Shown here: positions 7,502-15,600 of the stretch, in pieces
Position numbering within the stretch: the stretch's first letter is position 1
Layout of the letters: every line of letters starts with the position of its first letter
Source of the DNA: an uncultured Oscillospiraceae bacterium
Lineage (GTDB): Bacteria; Bacillota; Clostridia; Oscillospirales; Oscillospiraceae
DNA: 19,647 bases
Direction of reading: 5' to 3'
Assembly (NCBI GenBank): GCA_934546685.1
Contig: CAKTEB010000040.1
Coordinates: 1 to 19,647, forward strand
Notes under the pieces: model-generated
Seen by the model: the letters and a program-made list of their open reading frames with translations, nothing else
The model's database searches: none
What the model was told of the DNA's origin: nothing
Position numbers and translations under genes: made by a program

Positions 7502-9187
7502 ATGTCTGAACGTCTAACGATTCATATTGCCATGCTGATCTGGGGCTGTATCTATAACCTGATTGCGGCTGTCTGCACCATGCTGCTTCGGAATTTCGAC
7601 GCCGAAAAGCGGAAATGGATGCTGCTGATGCAGCTGTCCGCGGTAGGGCTGCTGGGCTTTGATGCGCTGTCGTGGATCTGTCAGGGCGACACCACACAGT
7701 TTGGCGTGGGAATGGCGCGTGTCAGCGGCTTTGCGGATTTTTTCCTGGTGCTTGCGGTGCTGTGCTTCTTCAATTGCTATCTGTGCAGCTGCCTCTATGA
7801 GGGCGAGCTGGTGACCCGCCGTCATAGATCGAAGATCGTGCTGGGGCTGGGCGGCATCGGGCTGCTGCTGATCCTGATCTCCCAGAAAACCGGTATTTAC
7901 TATTCCTTTGATGACCAGAATGTCTATCATCGGGGGCCGGCCTTTGCGGTGGCGGTGCTGCTGCCCATGGCCGGGCTGGCGGTGGATTTGTCCATGCTGA
8001 TTCAGAAACACAAGTCTATCAGCTCGATTCTGTATGTGTCTATGCTGGTGGCAATCCTGATGCCCGCCGTTGCGGCGGTATTCCAGTGGATGTATTACGG
8101 CTACACGCTGCTCAGTACGTCGGTGGGCGTTTCGATGCTCCTCATGTTCCTGGTGCTGACGGTAGAGCAGAACCGGGAGCTGGGTCATCTGTCCCGGAGC
8201 AATGCAGAGACCACCGAACGGCTGGAGATTGCCACGACCCTGAACCGCTGCGTCACGGAGCTGTCCGGCGGCGCGGATATCGACTCCTCTATCGACAATC
8301 TGCTGGAGGTCATCGGTCAATATTTCGCCGCAGATCGGACGTATATCTTCGAGATCGACTACGAGAAGAACGAGCTGAAAAACACCCACGAATATGTCAA
8401 GGATCAGGTGTCTGAGGAGAAGGATAAGCTCCAGGCGGTGCCTCTGGACGTGATCTCCGCATGGATGGAGCAGTTCCGCCGGGCCAGAGTCTACTATATC
8501 TCCGATGTGGAGCAGGAGCGCGGACTGCCCTCCTATGATATGCTGATAGAACAGAATATCACCCGGCTTTTGGCGGTGCCCCTGATGCGGGACGGCACCA
8601 TCATCGGCTTCATGGGTGTGGATAATCCCCGGGCCCACTATACGGACGCCACACTGCTGTCCTCGATCCAGTTCTTTGTCAGCAACAGCCTGTTTACCAA
8701 GGAGCAGCAGGAGCGGCTCCGGTATCTGAGCTTCCGGGATATGCTGACCAATCTTTATAACCGCAACCAGTACATCCGGGTTGTGGAGAACTGTGCCAAG
8801 CAGCCCCTGAACCAGGTGGGCGCGGCCTATCTGGATCTCAATGCCCTCAAGGAGGTCAACGACAGCTACGGCCACGAGGCCGGTGACCGGCTGATCCGGC
8901 GGGCCGCCGGCGTGCTGGCCCGGTATTTCCCGGAGCAGGCCTATCGGGTCGGCGGCGACGAGTTTGTGCTGGTGGTTCCGGATATCACGGAGCAGGCGTT
9001 CATGGACAAGATGCTGGAGATCCGGCAGGGAATGCAGGAGAAGCAGGTGAGCATCTCCATGGGAGCCGTCTGGCGGCAAAATACCGACGACCTGGAGGAA
9101 ATGCTCAAGGCCGCGGATCATATGATGTATATGGAAAAGACGGACTATCATTTGCGGCGTAAGCATAAGGAAGGAAGCGCTACATGA
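7502..9187 (+). CDS. Membrane GAF-GGDEF diguanylate cyclase
   Basis: 561 residues. Residues 1 to about 225 form roughly seven membrane segments with short loops, a membrane sensor of no type I can name. A short coiled linker follows (about 225-245), then a GAF-like domain (about 245-400, including FAADRTYIFEID and TRLLAVPLMRDGTIIGFMGVDNP), then a GGDEF domain (about 410-555) starting RDMLTNLYNRNQY. The active site is GGDEF at 484-488 with upstream LDLNALKEVNDSYGHEAGD, so an active cyclase making c-di-GMP from two GTP is expected. No RxxD inhibitory site is seen before the motif. The ATG at 7502 has GGAGG 7 bases upstream; upstream in-frame codons overlap the TraX gene and the promoter and are rejected. 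The stop overlaps the next start as ATGA, implying translational coupling. Confidence 0.92.
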   Translation: MSERLTIHIAMLIWGCIYNLIAAVCTMLLRNFDAEKRKWMLLMQLSAVGLLGFDALSWICQGDTTQFGVGMARVSGFADFFLVLAVLCFFNCYLCSCLYEGELVTRRHRSKIVLGLGGIGLLLILISQKTGIYYSFDDQNVYHRGPAFAVAVLLPMAGLAVDLSMLIQKHKSISSILYVSMLVAILMPAVAAVFQWMYYGYTLLSTSVGVSMLLMFLVLTVEQNRELGHLSRSNAETTERLEIATTLNRCVTELSGGADIDSSIDNLLEVIGQYFAADRTYIFEIDYEKNELKNTHEYVKDQVSEEKDKLQAVPLDVISAWMEQFRRARVYYISDVEQERGLPSYDMLIEQNITRLLAVPLMRDGTIIGFMGVDNPRAHYTDATLLSSIQFFVSNSLFTKEQQERLRYLSFRDMLTNLYNRNQYIRVVENCAKQPLNQVGAAYLDLNALKEVNDSYGHEAGDRLIRRAAGVLARYFPEQAYRVGGDEFVLVVPDITEQAFMDKMLEIRQGMQEKQVSISMGAVWRQNTDDLEEMLKAADHMMYMEKTDYHLRRKHKEGSAT

Positions 9188-9777
9188 CCATACAGGAAGA
9201 ATTTACGGAAATCTATCAGCAGTATATCCACCGGGAGGGGGCGGACAAGTTCTTGGACTATCTCCAGAATAAATCCGATTTCTTTACCTCCCCGGCCAGT
9301 ACCCGGTTTCACGGCTCCTATGCCGGAGGGCTGGCCCAGCACAGCCTGAACGTCTACCACTGCCTTCGGGCTTATCTGGAGCGGGAGCGGGTAAAGGACA
9401 TCTACGGCATGGAGTATTCCGATGAGACCATCGCGCTGGTGTCCCTGCTCCACGACGTATGCAAGATCGGCTGCTACAAGGCCGGCACCCGGAACGTCAA
9501 GGACGACAACGGAGTCTGGCAGAAGGTGCCCGTCTACAACTTCGACGATCCGCTGCCCTACGGCCACGGCGAGAAGTCCGTGTACGTTATCTCCGGCTTT
9601 ATGCGCCTGACCCGGGAGGAGGCTTTTGCCATCCGGTTCCACATGGGCTTTTCCGGCTCTGAGGACAAGGGCAGCGTGGGTAAGGTCTTTGAGAAGTTCC
9701 CACTGGCCTTTGCGCTGTCTGTGGCGGATATGGAGGCCACCTATTTCCTGGAGGGCAAGCAGGGCCCCAGGGATTAA
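9184..9777 (+). CDS. HD-domain phosphohydrolase
   Basis: 197 residues, a stand-alone HD domain. Metal ligands can be placed: H53 in GGLAQHSLNVY, H90-D91 in LLHDVCKIG, H128 in YGHGEKSV, H153 in RFHMGF and D182 in ALSVADMEA. This set is complete for a di-metal HD phosphohydrolase acting on nucleotides or nucleic-acid ends. No HD-GYP motif (HHExxxxxGYP) is present, so it is not the usual c-di-GMP phosphodiesterase. The substrate is unknown. The gene overlaps the diguanylate cyclase by four bases (ATGA) and shares its promoter, which suggests linked function. A strong terminator follows at 9799. Confidence 0.85.
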   Translation: MTIQEEFTEIYQQYIHREGADKFLDYLQNKSDFFTSPASTRFHGSYAGGLAQHSLNVYHCLRAYLERERVKDIYGMEYSDETIALVSLLHDVCKIGCYKAGTRNVKDDNGVWQKVPVYNFDDPLPYGHGEKSVYVISGFMRLTREEAFAIRFHMGFSGSEDKGSVGKVFEKFPLAFALSVADMEATYFLEGKQGPRD

Positions 9778-9798
9778 CTGAAAAATCAAAACAAAATG

Positions 9799-9838
9799 AG
9801 CCCCCGAGGATCCACATGAGAGGATCCTCGGGGGCTTT
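9799..9838. terminator. Strong bidirectional terminator between convergent genes
   Basis: A perfect 15-bp stem, AGCCCCCGAGGATCC (9799-9813) with GGATCCTCGGGGGCT (9822-9836), encloses an 8-base loop. The plus side ends TTT; the A-rich flank at 9780-9797 gives a good U-run on the minus strand. It therefore serves the HD gene and the convergent gene at 9858. Confidence 0.92.
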
Positions 9839-9857
9839 GCTTGCGTAGAGAGAGCGA

Positions 9858-11648
9858 TTATTTATACACCCAGGCCGAGGGCAGGGTGCGGCCGCCGGGC
9901 AGGGCCGTATTGGAGCAGCGGGTGATATATTCGCCCTTGTAGTACATGATGGCGCTGGTGCCGCCGTCCAGGTTCAGGGCCTGCACGCAGCCGTATTCCT
10001 CCATCTTGTCGGCAATGTCTACGACACTGCATCCGGGGCTGTCCAGAAGACGACCCTCTACAATGACCATCATGGTCTCCAGCCGGTCACTCTGCCCCAA
10101 AACCGCTCTGGGGTTGGGGCTGGTCCAGGTGCTGTTCCGGGAGAGATTTTCGCCGTCTACGATCAGCGCGGGGCGAAATTCGCAGGCATCCCGGGTGCCG
10201 GAGCCCACATCGGCGTAGGAATCCACGATGTACATGCGGTTGTCATCCCGGAGCTCCAGGCGCTTATCGCCCACGCCGCCCAGGCGGTAGCCCATTTCAG
10301 AGCCCTGGCAGATGGCCAGACCGGAGATCTGGCCGCCGTTGCTGGTGCCGTCATCCAAAAACGCGCTGCCGTTGATGGCGAGAATGCCGTCATGATCGTC
10401 GCAGATCTTACCGGCAGTCTGGCCGGTAGCGGGCAGGGTAGAGGCGGCGCAGAGGCTCAGCCGGGAGGTGTCCTTGCAAATGGCCATGACGCCCCGGGAG
10501 GAGCCCAGCTCCACCCGCACCAGCAGAATGCCGTTGACCGCATCCAGGGCCAGCACCTGATCCCCATGGACGGTCTTGATATCTGTGCCGTCATCGTCGA
10601 GGCCGGTCTCATTGATGTCGATGCCGGACCAGCCATCTTCCAGGGCCTCCGGGTGATCGTCCAGGTAGCGGCGCAGAGAGGTCTGATCCACCTCATAGAA
10701 CATCTGGAAGAAGGTCTGCTCATCCTGGCTCACGGTCTCCTCCTGCTCAGTGGGCAGCGAGGCCTCCTGGGGCGTATCCTGCGTGGTATCCTGGGCCTCA
10801 CGGGTCTCGCTGGTGAAGGTGGGCAGGGCCTGGACGTCCACATTGCCCCAGTTGGTGGACACACCCACCATGGAGACGTCGGCCTCGTAGTCCTCCAGCA
10901 TCACCTTGTCGATGATATCGCTGGGGATGATGGAGGTGGCCAGCCACTTGTGGCTCAGGGTGGTCATAGCCGTGCGGATGTACATGTCCCGGAGGTTTGT
11001 CAGCTGGGGAATACCGGAGTAGAGTACCATGAGATAAAAGCCGCAGAGCAGGGTTACCAGGATCAGCAGCACATGGCTCAAAACACTCAGCAGCTTCCTG
11101 TGGCGGCTCCGGGGGAGCGGAGCATCGTCGTCCTCGTCGGGATCATAGTCATCGTCGGCATGCTCCTCCAGGTCACTGTCCTCCTGGCTGAAGTGATACC
11201 AGCCCTCCTCCGGGGCGTCGGGCATGGCTGCGTCGAAGCTCCGGTATTCGCTGGAGCCGTCGTAGGAGCGGTAGACACCGGAATCACTGTAGGTGTCGTA
11301 GTCCGTGAAATCCTCCAGGTGGAGGCCAGGGGAGGCGGTGCCGGAATCATCCTCGGACTGCTCACTGCCATCTCCGTCAACGGTCTGCTGATCCTCAGCG
11401 GCCTCATCTGCGGGATCCTCCAGGATGACCTGGGGGGCGGAAAAGTCGGAGCCATCGGTGCTGGCGGCCTCAGAGACGGAGCTGGCGTGGGTTCTAGTGT
11501 TATAGTATGCGTTTTCGTCATCCTCAAACTCAAACTGATCCGGCTCCAGGGAGCCAAAGAGATCGTTCAGGGCTTCGTGGGCATCAGAGGAGGACGGCAC
11601 ATTGTGGGCGGACTGTCCGTTTTTATCGTACAGATCACGTTTTGACAT
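9858..11648 (-). CDS. Membrane-anchored phosphodiester glycosidase family protein
   Basis: 596 residues. Residues 1-186 are extremely Asp/Glu/Ser-rich and likely disordered; one membrane helix follows at about 187-210, preceded by RSRHRK, which places the acidic tail in the cytoplasm and the rest outside. A second Glu/Gln/Thr-rich linker lies at about 270-310. The C-terminal domain (about 360-596) carries features of the NAGPA/phosphodiester glycosidase family: LAINGSAF near 394, SPNPRAVLGQS near 502 and ALNLDGGTSAIMYYKG with D561-G562-G563. Human NAGPA removes GlcNAc from GlcNAc-1-P-mannose; bacterial members are linked to exopolysaccharide or wall glycans, so an envelope glycan role is inferred. 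GAGGAAA lies about 7 bases before the ATG. It is monocistronic, with its own promoter at 11746-11774. Confidence 0.9.
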   Translation of the reverse strand: MSKRDLYDKNGQSAHNVPSSSDAHEALNDLFGSLEPDQFEFEDDENAYYNTRTHASSVSEAASTDGSDFSAPQVILEDPADEAAEDQQTVDGDGSEQSEDDSGTASPGLHLEDFTDYDTYSDSGVYRSYDGSSEYRSFDAAMPDAPEEGWYHFSQEDSDLEEHADDDYDPDEDDDAPLPRSRHRKLLSVLSHVLLILVTLLCGFYLMVLYSGIPQLTNLRDMYIRTAMTTLSHKWLATSIIPSDIIDKVMLEDYEADVSMVGVSTNWGNVDVQALPTFTSETREAQDTTQDTPQEASLPTEQEETVSQDEQTFFQMFYEVDQTSLRRYLDDHPEALEDGWSGIDINETGLDDDGTDIKTVHGDQVLALDAVNGILLVRVELGSSRGVMAICKDTSRLSLCAASTLPATGQTAGKICDDHDGILAINGSAFLDDGTSNGGQISGLAICQGSEMGYRLGGVGDKRLELRDDNRMYIVDSYADVGSGTRDACEFRPALIVDGENLSRNSTWTSPNPRAVLGQSDRLETMMVIVEGRLLDSPGCSVVDIADKMEEYGCVQALNLDGGTSAIMYYKGEYITRCSNTALPGGRTLPSAWVYK

Positions 11649-11675
11649 TGCATTTCCTCACTTTTTCTTTGAGCT

Positions 11676-11721
11676 TCCGCCTTTGGGGCGGATCTAATAT
11701 ACGAAACGGTAAAAATTACCG
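11676..11721 (-). promoter_or_regulatory. Two tandem hairpins in the leader of the phosphodiester glycosidase gene
   Basis: Within the roughly 90-base leader, CGGTAA-AAA-TTACCG (11707-11721) and TCCGCC-TTTGG-GGCGGA (11676-11692) are perfect inverted repeats. Neither is followed by a U-run on the minus strand, so they are not terminators. The first could also be a repressor operator. Confidence 0.45.
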
Positions 11722-11745
11722 CATATCACTCGCTGGAACTTATCC

Positions 11746-11774
11746 ATGATACCATAAATCCATAGGAAAAGCAA
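11746..11774 (-). promoter_or_regulatory. Probable promoter of the phosphodiester glycosidase gene
   Basis: On the minus strand, TTGCTT (11769-11774) and TATCAT (11746-11751) are 17 bases apart, with TGG directly before the -10 (extended -10). The predicted leader is about 90 bases. Confidence 0.65.
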
Positions 11775-11803
11775 CCGATCCCTGTCGAATCCGAGGCTCG
11801 GCG

Positions 11804-11822
11804 GAAAATTGGAACAATTTTC
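11804..11822. repeat. Perfect 8-bp inverted repeat (candidate operator)
   Basis: GAAAATTG, 3-base spacer GAA, CAATTTTC. It lies about 30 bases upstream of the -35 of the minus-strand promoter and just upstream of the TATAGA sequence at 11836 on the plus strand, so a bound protein could influence either direction. Confidence 0.45.
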
Positions 11823-11847
11823 ATGAAAGCGCCCGTATAGATCCCGC

Positions 11848-12080
11848 CGGAGCCGCATATGCTAGTGTCGGATCGGAAAGGAAAGAACCGGTGTGACCAA
11901 GGCCAGGGAACATCTGCATAACGATGTAGAATTACATTGAAAACGCGGTGCGGGATCTTGAGGACAGGATAACCTGTGTGATCTCTAAGGGTACTTTTCA
12001 TGGTACGATCAAGGGTATCCGGCGTGACTAGTCTGCCAGGATGCGGCAAAGCGGGACAGCGACGGCTGTCCCGCTTTTGT
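11848..12080 (+). ncRNA. Candidate structured RNA of about 230 nt, class not recognised
   Basis: No open frame fits here, but the two ends pair over almost 200 bases: GCCGCAT (11852-11858) with ATGCGGC (12041-12047), CTAGT (11862-11866) with ACTAG (12027-12031), and GTCGGAT (11867-11873) with ATCCGGC (12017-12023, one G-U). Inside are the hairpin ACAGG-ATAA-CCTGT (11964-11977) and two mutually exclusive hairpins, ACATC/GATGT (11910-11927) and ATGTA/TACAT (11924-11937). A terminator follows the closing helix directly. TATAGA at 11836-11841 would place the start just before the first helix, though no good -35 is seen. The wobble pair and the better U-run favour the plus strand. I see no tmRNA, RNase P, SRP or common riboswitch signature; a 6S-like or raiA-like RNA is possible but unproven. 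Confidence 0.5.
12048..12078. terminator. Terminator after the candidate RNA and after the HD nucleotidase gene
   Basis: AAAGCGGGACAGC (12048-12060), GACG loop, GCTGTCCCGCTTT (12065-12077): a perfect 13-bp stem. On the plus strand it ends the candidate RNA with TTTT. On the minus strand it lies 8 bases past the stop codon of the gene at 12086 and can end that operon too. Confidence 0.88.
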
Positions 12081-12085
12081 AATGC

Positions 12086-12655
12086 TTATTCGGTCATGCC
12101 CTGCTGGATCTTCCGACGGGTCCAATCGTCCACGGCGCTGCGCAGGCTACGGAGCCAGGGAGTGAGATCCATGAGATCGCTGCCGTAGGTGAGCTGGAGC
12201 TCATATTCCAAGGGCAGCCAGGTGGAAAGCTCCGCTTCATCGTGCTGGATCAGTGCTTCCAGCTTGTCCATGGCCTTGTAGAGACGAGCCTCCTTGGTCT
12301 CCAGGGCTTCCATCTCGTGGTACAGGTCGAGAAATTCTGTTTTGGCTGGCTCCGGAAAGGTATTGACCCATCCATAGAGCTGCTGGGATTCCACGGCCTC
12401 ATCGGAATCCGTTTTCTCGAAGGCGGGGATATCGCCGGTGAAGGCCTCGCCCAGGTCGTGGATCAGACACATACGGAGCACCTTGTCCATATCCAGATCC
12501 GGAAATTCGTCCTTGGCCAGCATGGCCATCAGCGCCAGCCGCCAGCTGTGCTCGGCCACGCTTTCGTGGCGGCCATTGGAGGTCCAGGAGTGGCGGGTGC
12601 TGCACTTGAGCTTTTCCGCCACGGAGAGAATGGAGAGATAGGTTTCGGGATTCAT
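12086..12655 (-). CDS. HD-domain nucleotidase-like protein (YfbR/HDDC2-type)
   Basis: 189 residues. Seen: WTSNGRHESVAEHSWRLALMA with H36, RMCLIHDLGEAFTGDIPAF with H66-D67 and D75, and a later KAMDKLEAL with D130. This arrangement is that of the HD_3 group, which includes 5'-deoxynucleotidase YfbR of E. coli and human HDDC2, enzymes that remove phosphate from deoxynucleoside monophosphates. The length (189) is close to YfbR (199). It starts 11 bases after the stop of the GGDEF-EAL gene, with GGGAGG 5 bases before its ATG, so it is the last gene of that operon. The in vivo substrate is not determined by sequence; in this context, turnover of nucleotide products of c-di-GMP breakdown is an idea only. 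Confidence 0.85.
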   Translation of the reverse strand: MNPETYLSILSVAEKLKCSTRHSWTSNGRHESVAEHSWRLALMAMLAKDEFPDLDMDKVLRMCLIHDLGEAFTGDIPAFEKTDSDEAVESQQLYGWVNTFPEPAKTEFLDLYHEMEALETKEARLYKAMDKLEALIQHDEAELSTWLPLEYELQLTYGSDLMDLTPWLRSLRSAVDDWTRRKIQQGMTE

Positions 12656-12666
12656 GGCTGCCTCCC

Positions 12667-15600
12667 TTAGGATTTTGCACTGCGGTGGAACTGCCGAATC
12701 ACGCTGAGGCCCTGGGATGAGATGCTGCTGGGCACCTGGGCCGGACGGGCCAGATAGTACCCCTGGAGCAGATCCACGCCCAGGCCTAGAACGGTCTCCA
12801 CCTCGGCGGCGGTCTCGAGGCCCTCGGCGATGATCTGCATGCCCCAGGGACGGGCGTAGGCCACGAGGTTCCGGACGATCTGCTGCTTATCCCGGTCGGT
12901 GTCGATGCCCCGGATGATGCAGATATCCACCTTGATGTACTGGGGCGACAGCTCCAGCAGGTTTTTCACCCCGTTGAAGCCGCTGCCGTAATCATCCAGA
13001 GCGAACTGCCGGGGGCTTCCGGGGAAGCTGCGCTTCCGCTCCAGCGCAACAAGATCCAGATCCTCCTCCTCAGTGATCTCCGTGACAAACTGGGGCAGAA
13101 GCCGGGAGAAGCGGCGGGTAAACTCGGCCTCTTCGTCGGGGGTCAGGTGCTGGCTGGCGATGGTGTTTACAAAGAGCTTCCTGCGCTTGGGCACCATACC
13201 GCGATCCTCCAGATCCATATAGGTTTGGGTTGCGTGGAACAGGGTGATCCGCTCGATGTCGTGGAGCATATCCTCCTCCCGGGCCAGCTTCAGCACGGTT
13301 TCCGGGGAGCGGAGGGTGGGCAGATTCAGCCGCATCAGGGCCTCGTAGGCAATGGCCTGACCGGTGACGGCACTGAAAATAGGCTGGAAGTGGTAGCTGA
13401 CGGCTTCGTTTTTCACCAGATGATGGAACTCGTGGCGAATCTGATTGTCATAGAGCTCCTGCTGATACTGGGAGGAATTGAACTCCTCCATGCGGCCCTT
13501 CCCGGAGTGCTTCACCTGATACATGGCAAAGTCCGCGTATTTTTTCAGAGTGCCGAGATCCAAGGAGTCCTCGGGATACCAGGCGATGCCGCAGGAGACG
13601 CTGACCGGGAGCGCTCTGCCGTTGGGGAGCTCCAGAGAGGCACTTTGGAGGGCCTCCTGAAGCTGTTGGATGGCGAGGCGGAGCCGTTGCTGGCTGGGAT
13701 AGCCGTAGAACAGCACATTGAATTCGTCACCGGAGATCCGGGCGCAGAGGGTGCTCACGGGGATGTTCCGGGAGATGCACTTGCCCACCAGGCGGATATA
13801 TCGGTCGCCAACATCGTGGCCAAAGGAGTCATTGGTGAATTTCAGGTCGTCCAGATCCATCATCAGGAACGCTGCGTGCTTCAGCTGCTCCGGGGACTCG
13901 AACAGCTGTTGGCATTCTCGCTGGAAGGACAGACGGTTATAGAGCCCGGTCAGGGGATCATAGTCCCGCTCGTGCTCGATCCGAAGCCGCTCCAGGGTGA
14001 CGAAGGTGACGTCCTCCGCCAGGCCAACCTGACGGTCCGGCTCCACGGTGGTCTCCATGCGGACATACCGAAGGTTGCCGTCGGGGAGGGTGACTTTATA
14101 GAGCACCGCACCGTCGCTGATGGGATTGTTGGGGCAGCTGCGATTTAGGGTGTCGAGAATGCTGCGGAACCGCTGCACGGTCAGATCCTTGGCGTCCACG
14201 TCGGGCATGCCGAGAATGCGGAAGAAGTTGTCGGTAACATAGATGCTCACCGGGCGGCCGGAGAAGGTCTGGAGCTCATAGCCACCAATCTCCACGCTGG
14301 CCATCTCCATGATCCGAAGAAATTTGGTGGAGCTGGTGAGCACATCCCGGCTGAGGTTCGTGATGGCAGAGGCAAATTGATCCAGCTCCTGAATGCCAGT
14401 GGCAGACAGGGTGGGGATGCTGGTTCGGGTCTCCTGGGCGGCGGCCACCTCCGAGGACAGCTGGGAGATGGGACGGCAGAACCGCTGGGAAGCCATCAGA
14501 CTGCATAGAATTCCCACGATCAGTGTCAGCAATGCAGACAGCCATAGCAGCCGCATAACCTGGATGGAGAAGCTGAACAGAATCCGCTCCGATACGACGC
14601 CCACCAGCAGCCAATGATCCCCGGAGAAGGGAGCGTTGCGGTTATAGAGCGTCAGAGTGCTCATTGCGGCGTGATACCGGGTGCTGCCGGACACAAAGAA
14701 GTAGTCGCCCTTGGACGAGGGGTTCAGGGAGATGGTATCCTCGAATATGGCGGGGGAGGAGCTGGCGGTGGAAATTAGCACTGGCTCAAACTGGATGCTC
14801 TGATCCTTCGATATGGTGTCCTGGGTGGTAGCCAGCATATAGGTGGCGTAGCCGTTGGTCTGGAGCTCCTCACTGGGGAGCTTGGATTGGAGATAGCTCA
14901 CCAGCAGCTCCACGCCCAATACGCCGTAGACGGTGCCGTCCGGCAGAATCAGGGGGATGGAATAGGCGATGGCTTCGTGATTGTCGCCGGTGACGGTAAA
15001 GGGGGTCTTGGTCCAATGTCCATAGTCCGAGGCATCCAAGCGGCCTCCGTCGTCCCAGGCGGCCTGGAAGGCGGGCTTCACGAGTTCTGTGACCTCGGCG
15101 CTGCCAGCGAGAATGGCGGGGGACCAGGCGGAGTCCGTAGAGATCCGCAGGTTCTCCACCAGAGCCTTGGGGGAATGCTCCAGCATCAAATCTGCGTTGC
15201 GGCTGGAGGGGGCGGTATCGGGATCCAAATCCCGAATATACAGGCAGGGCAGCACCTCAGAAGCCTCGTCAGAATCAAGACTGTGCGTGGAAAAGGCCAG
15301 GAAAACACCCGTGACGTGCTTGCTACGCAGGGTGTTGAGCAGACTGCTGCTGACGTTTTTCATCAGGGGAAGGCAGTTTTCACTGCCCTGATCCAGGGTG
15401 TCCAGCCTCAAATCGCCGCTGGAAAGCAGCGATTGGGTCTCATCGTTGATGGAGTCGGCCAGAGTGGTGAGGAGCTGAGCCTCCGTCAGCGTGGTCTCCA
15501 GATAGGTCTGGCGGTTTTCCACCTGCTTCTGTAAAATGTCCGAGGCATTTTGGTCAAGCTGCTGGGTGATGTTACTGAAATAGAGGCTGCCCATCATGAG

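Noticed and set aside
7514..9166. 550-codon minus-strand frame antisense to the diguanylate cyclase
   Set aside because: Shadow of a clear GAF-GGDEF gene; no start signal and no domain.
9184..9777. HD protein as an HD-GYP c-di-GMP phosphodiesterase
   Set aside because: The GYP motif and its extended helix pattern are missing; the domain is a plain HD hydrolase.
10392..11645. 417-codon plus-strand frame antisense to the phosphodiester glycosidase
   Set aside because: Arises opposite the Asp/Glu-rich tail (GAT/GAC read in reverse as Ile/Val); no ribosome site or domain.
11848..12080. The candidate RNA as tmRNA, RNase P, SRP RNA, T-box or a cobalamin, TPP, FMN or c-di-GMP-I riboswitch
   Set aside because: None of the conserved cores of these classes can be found on either strand; the length is also wrong for RNase P and tmRNA.
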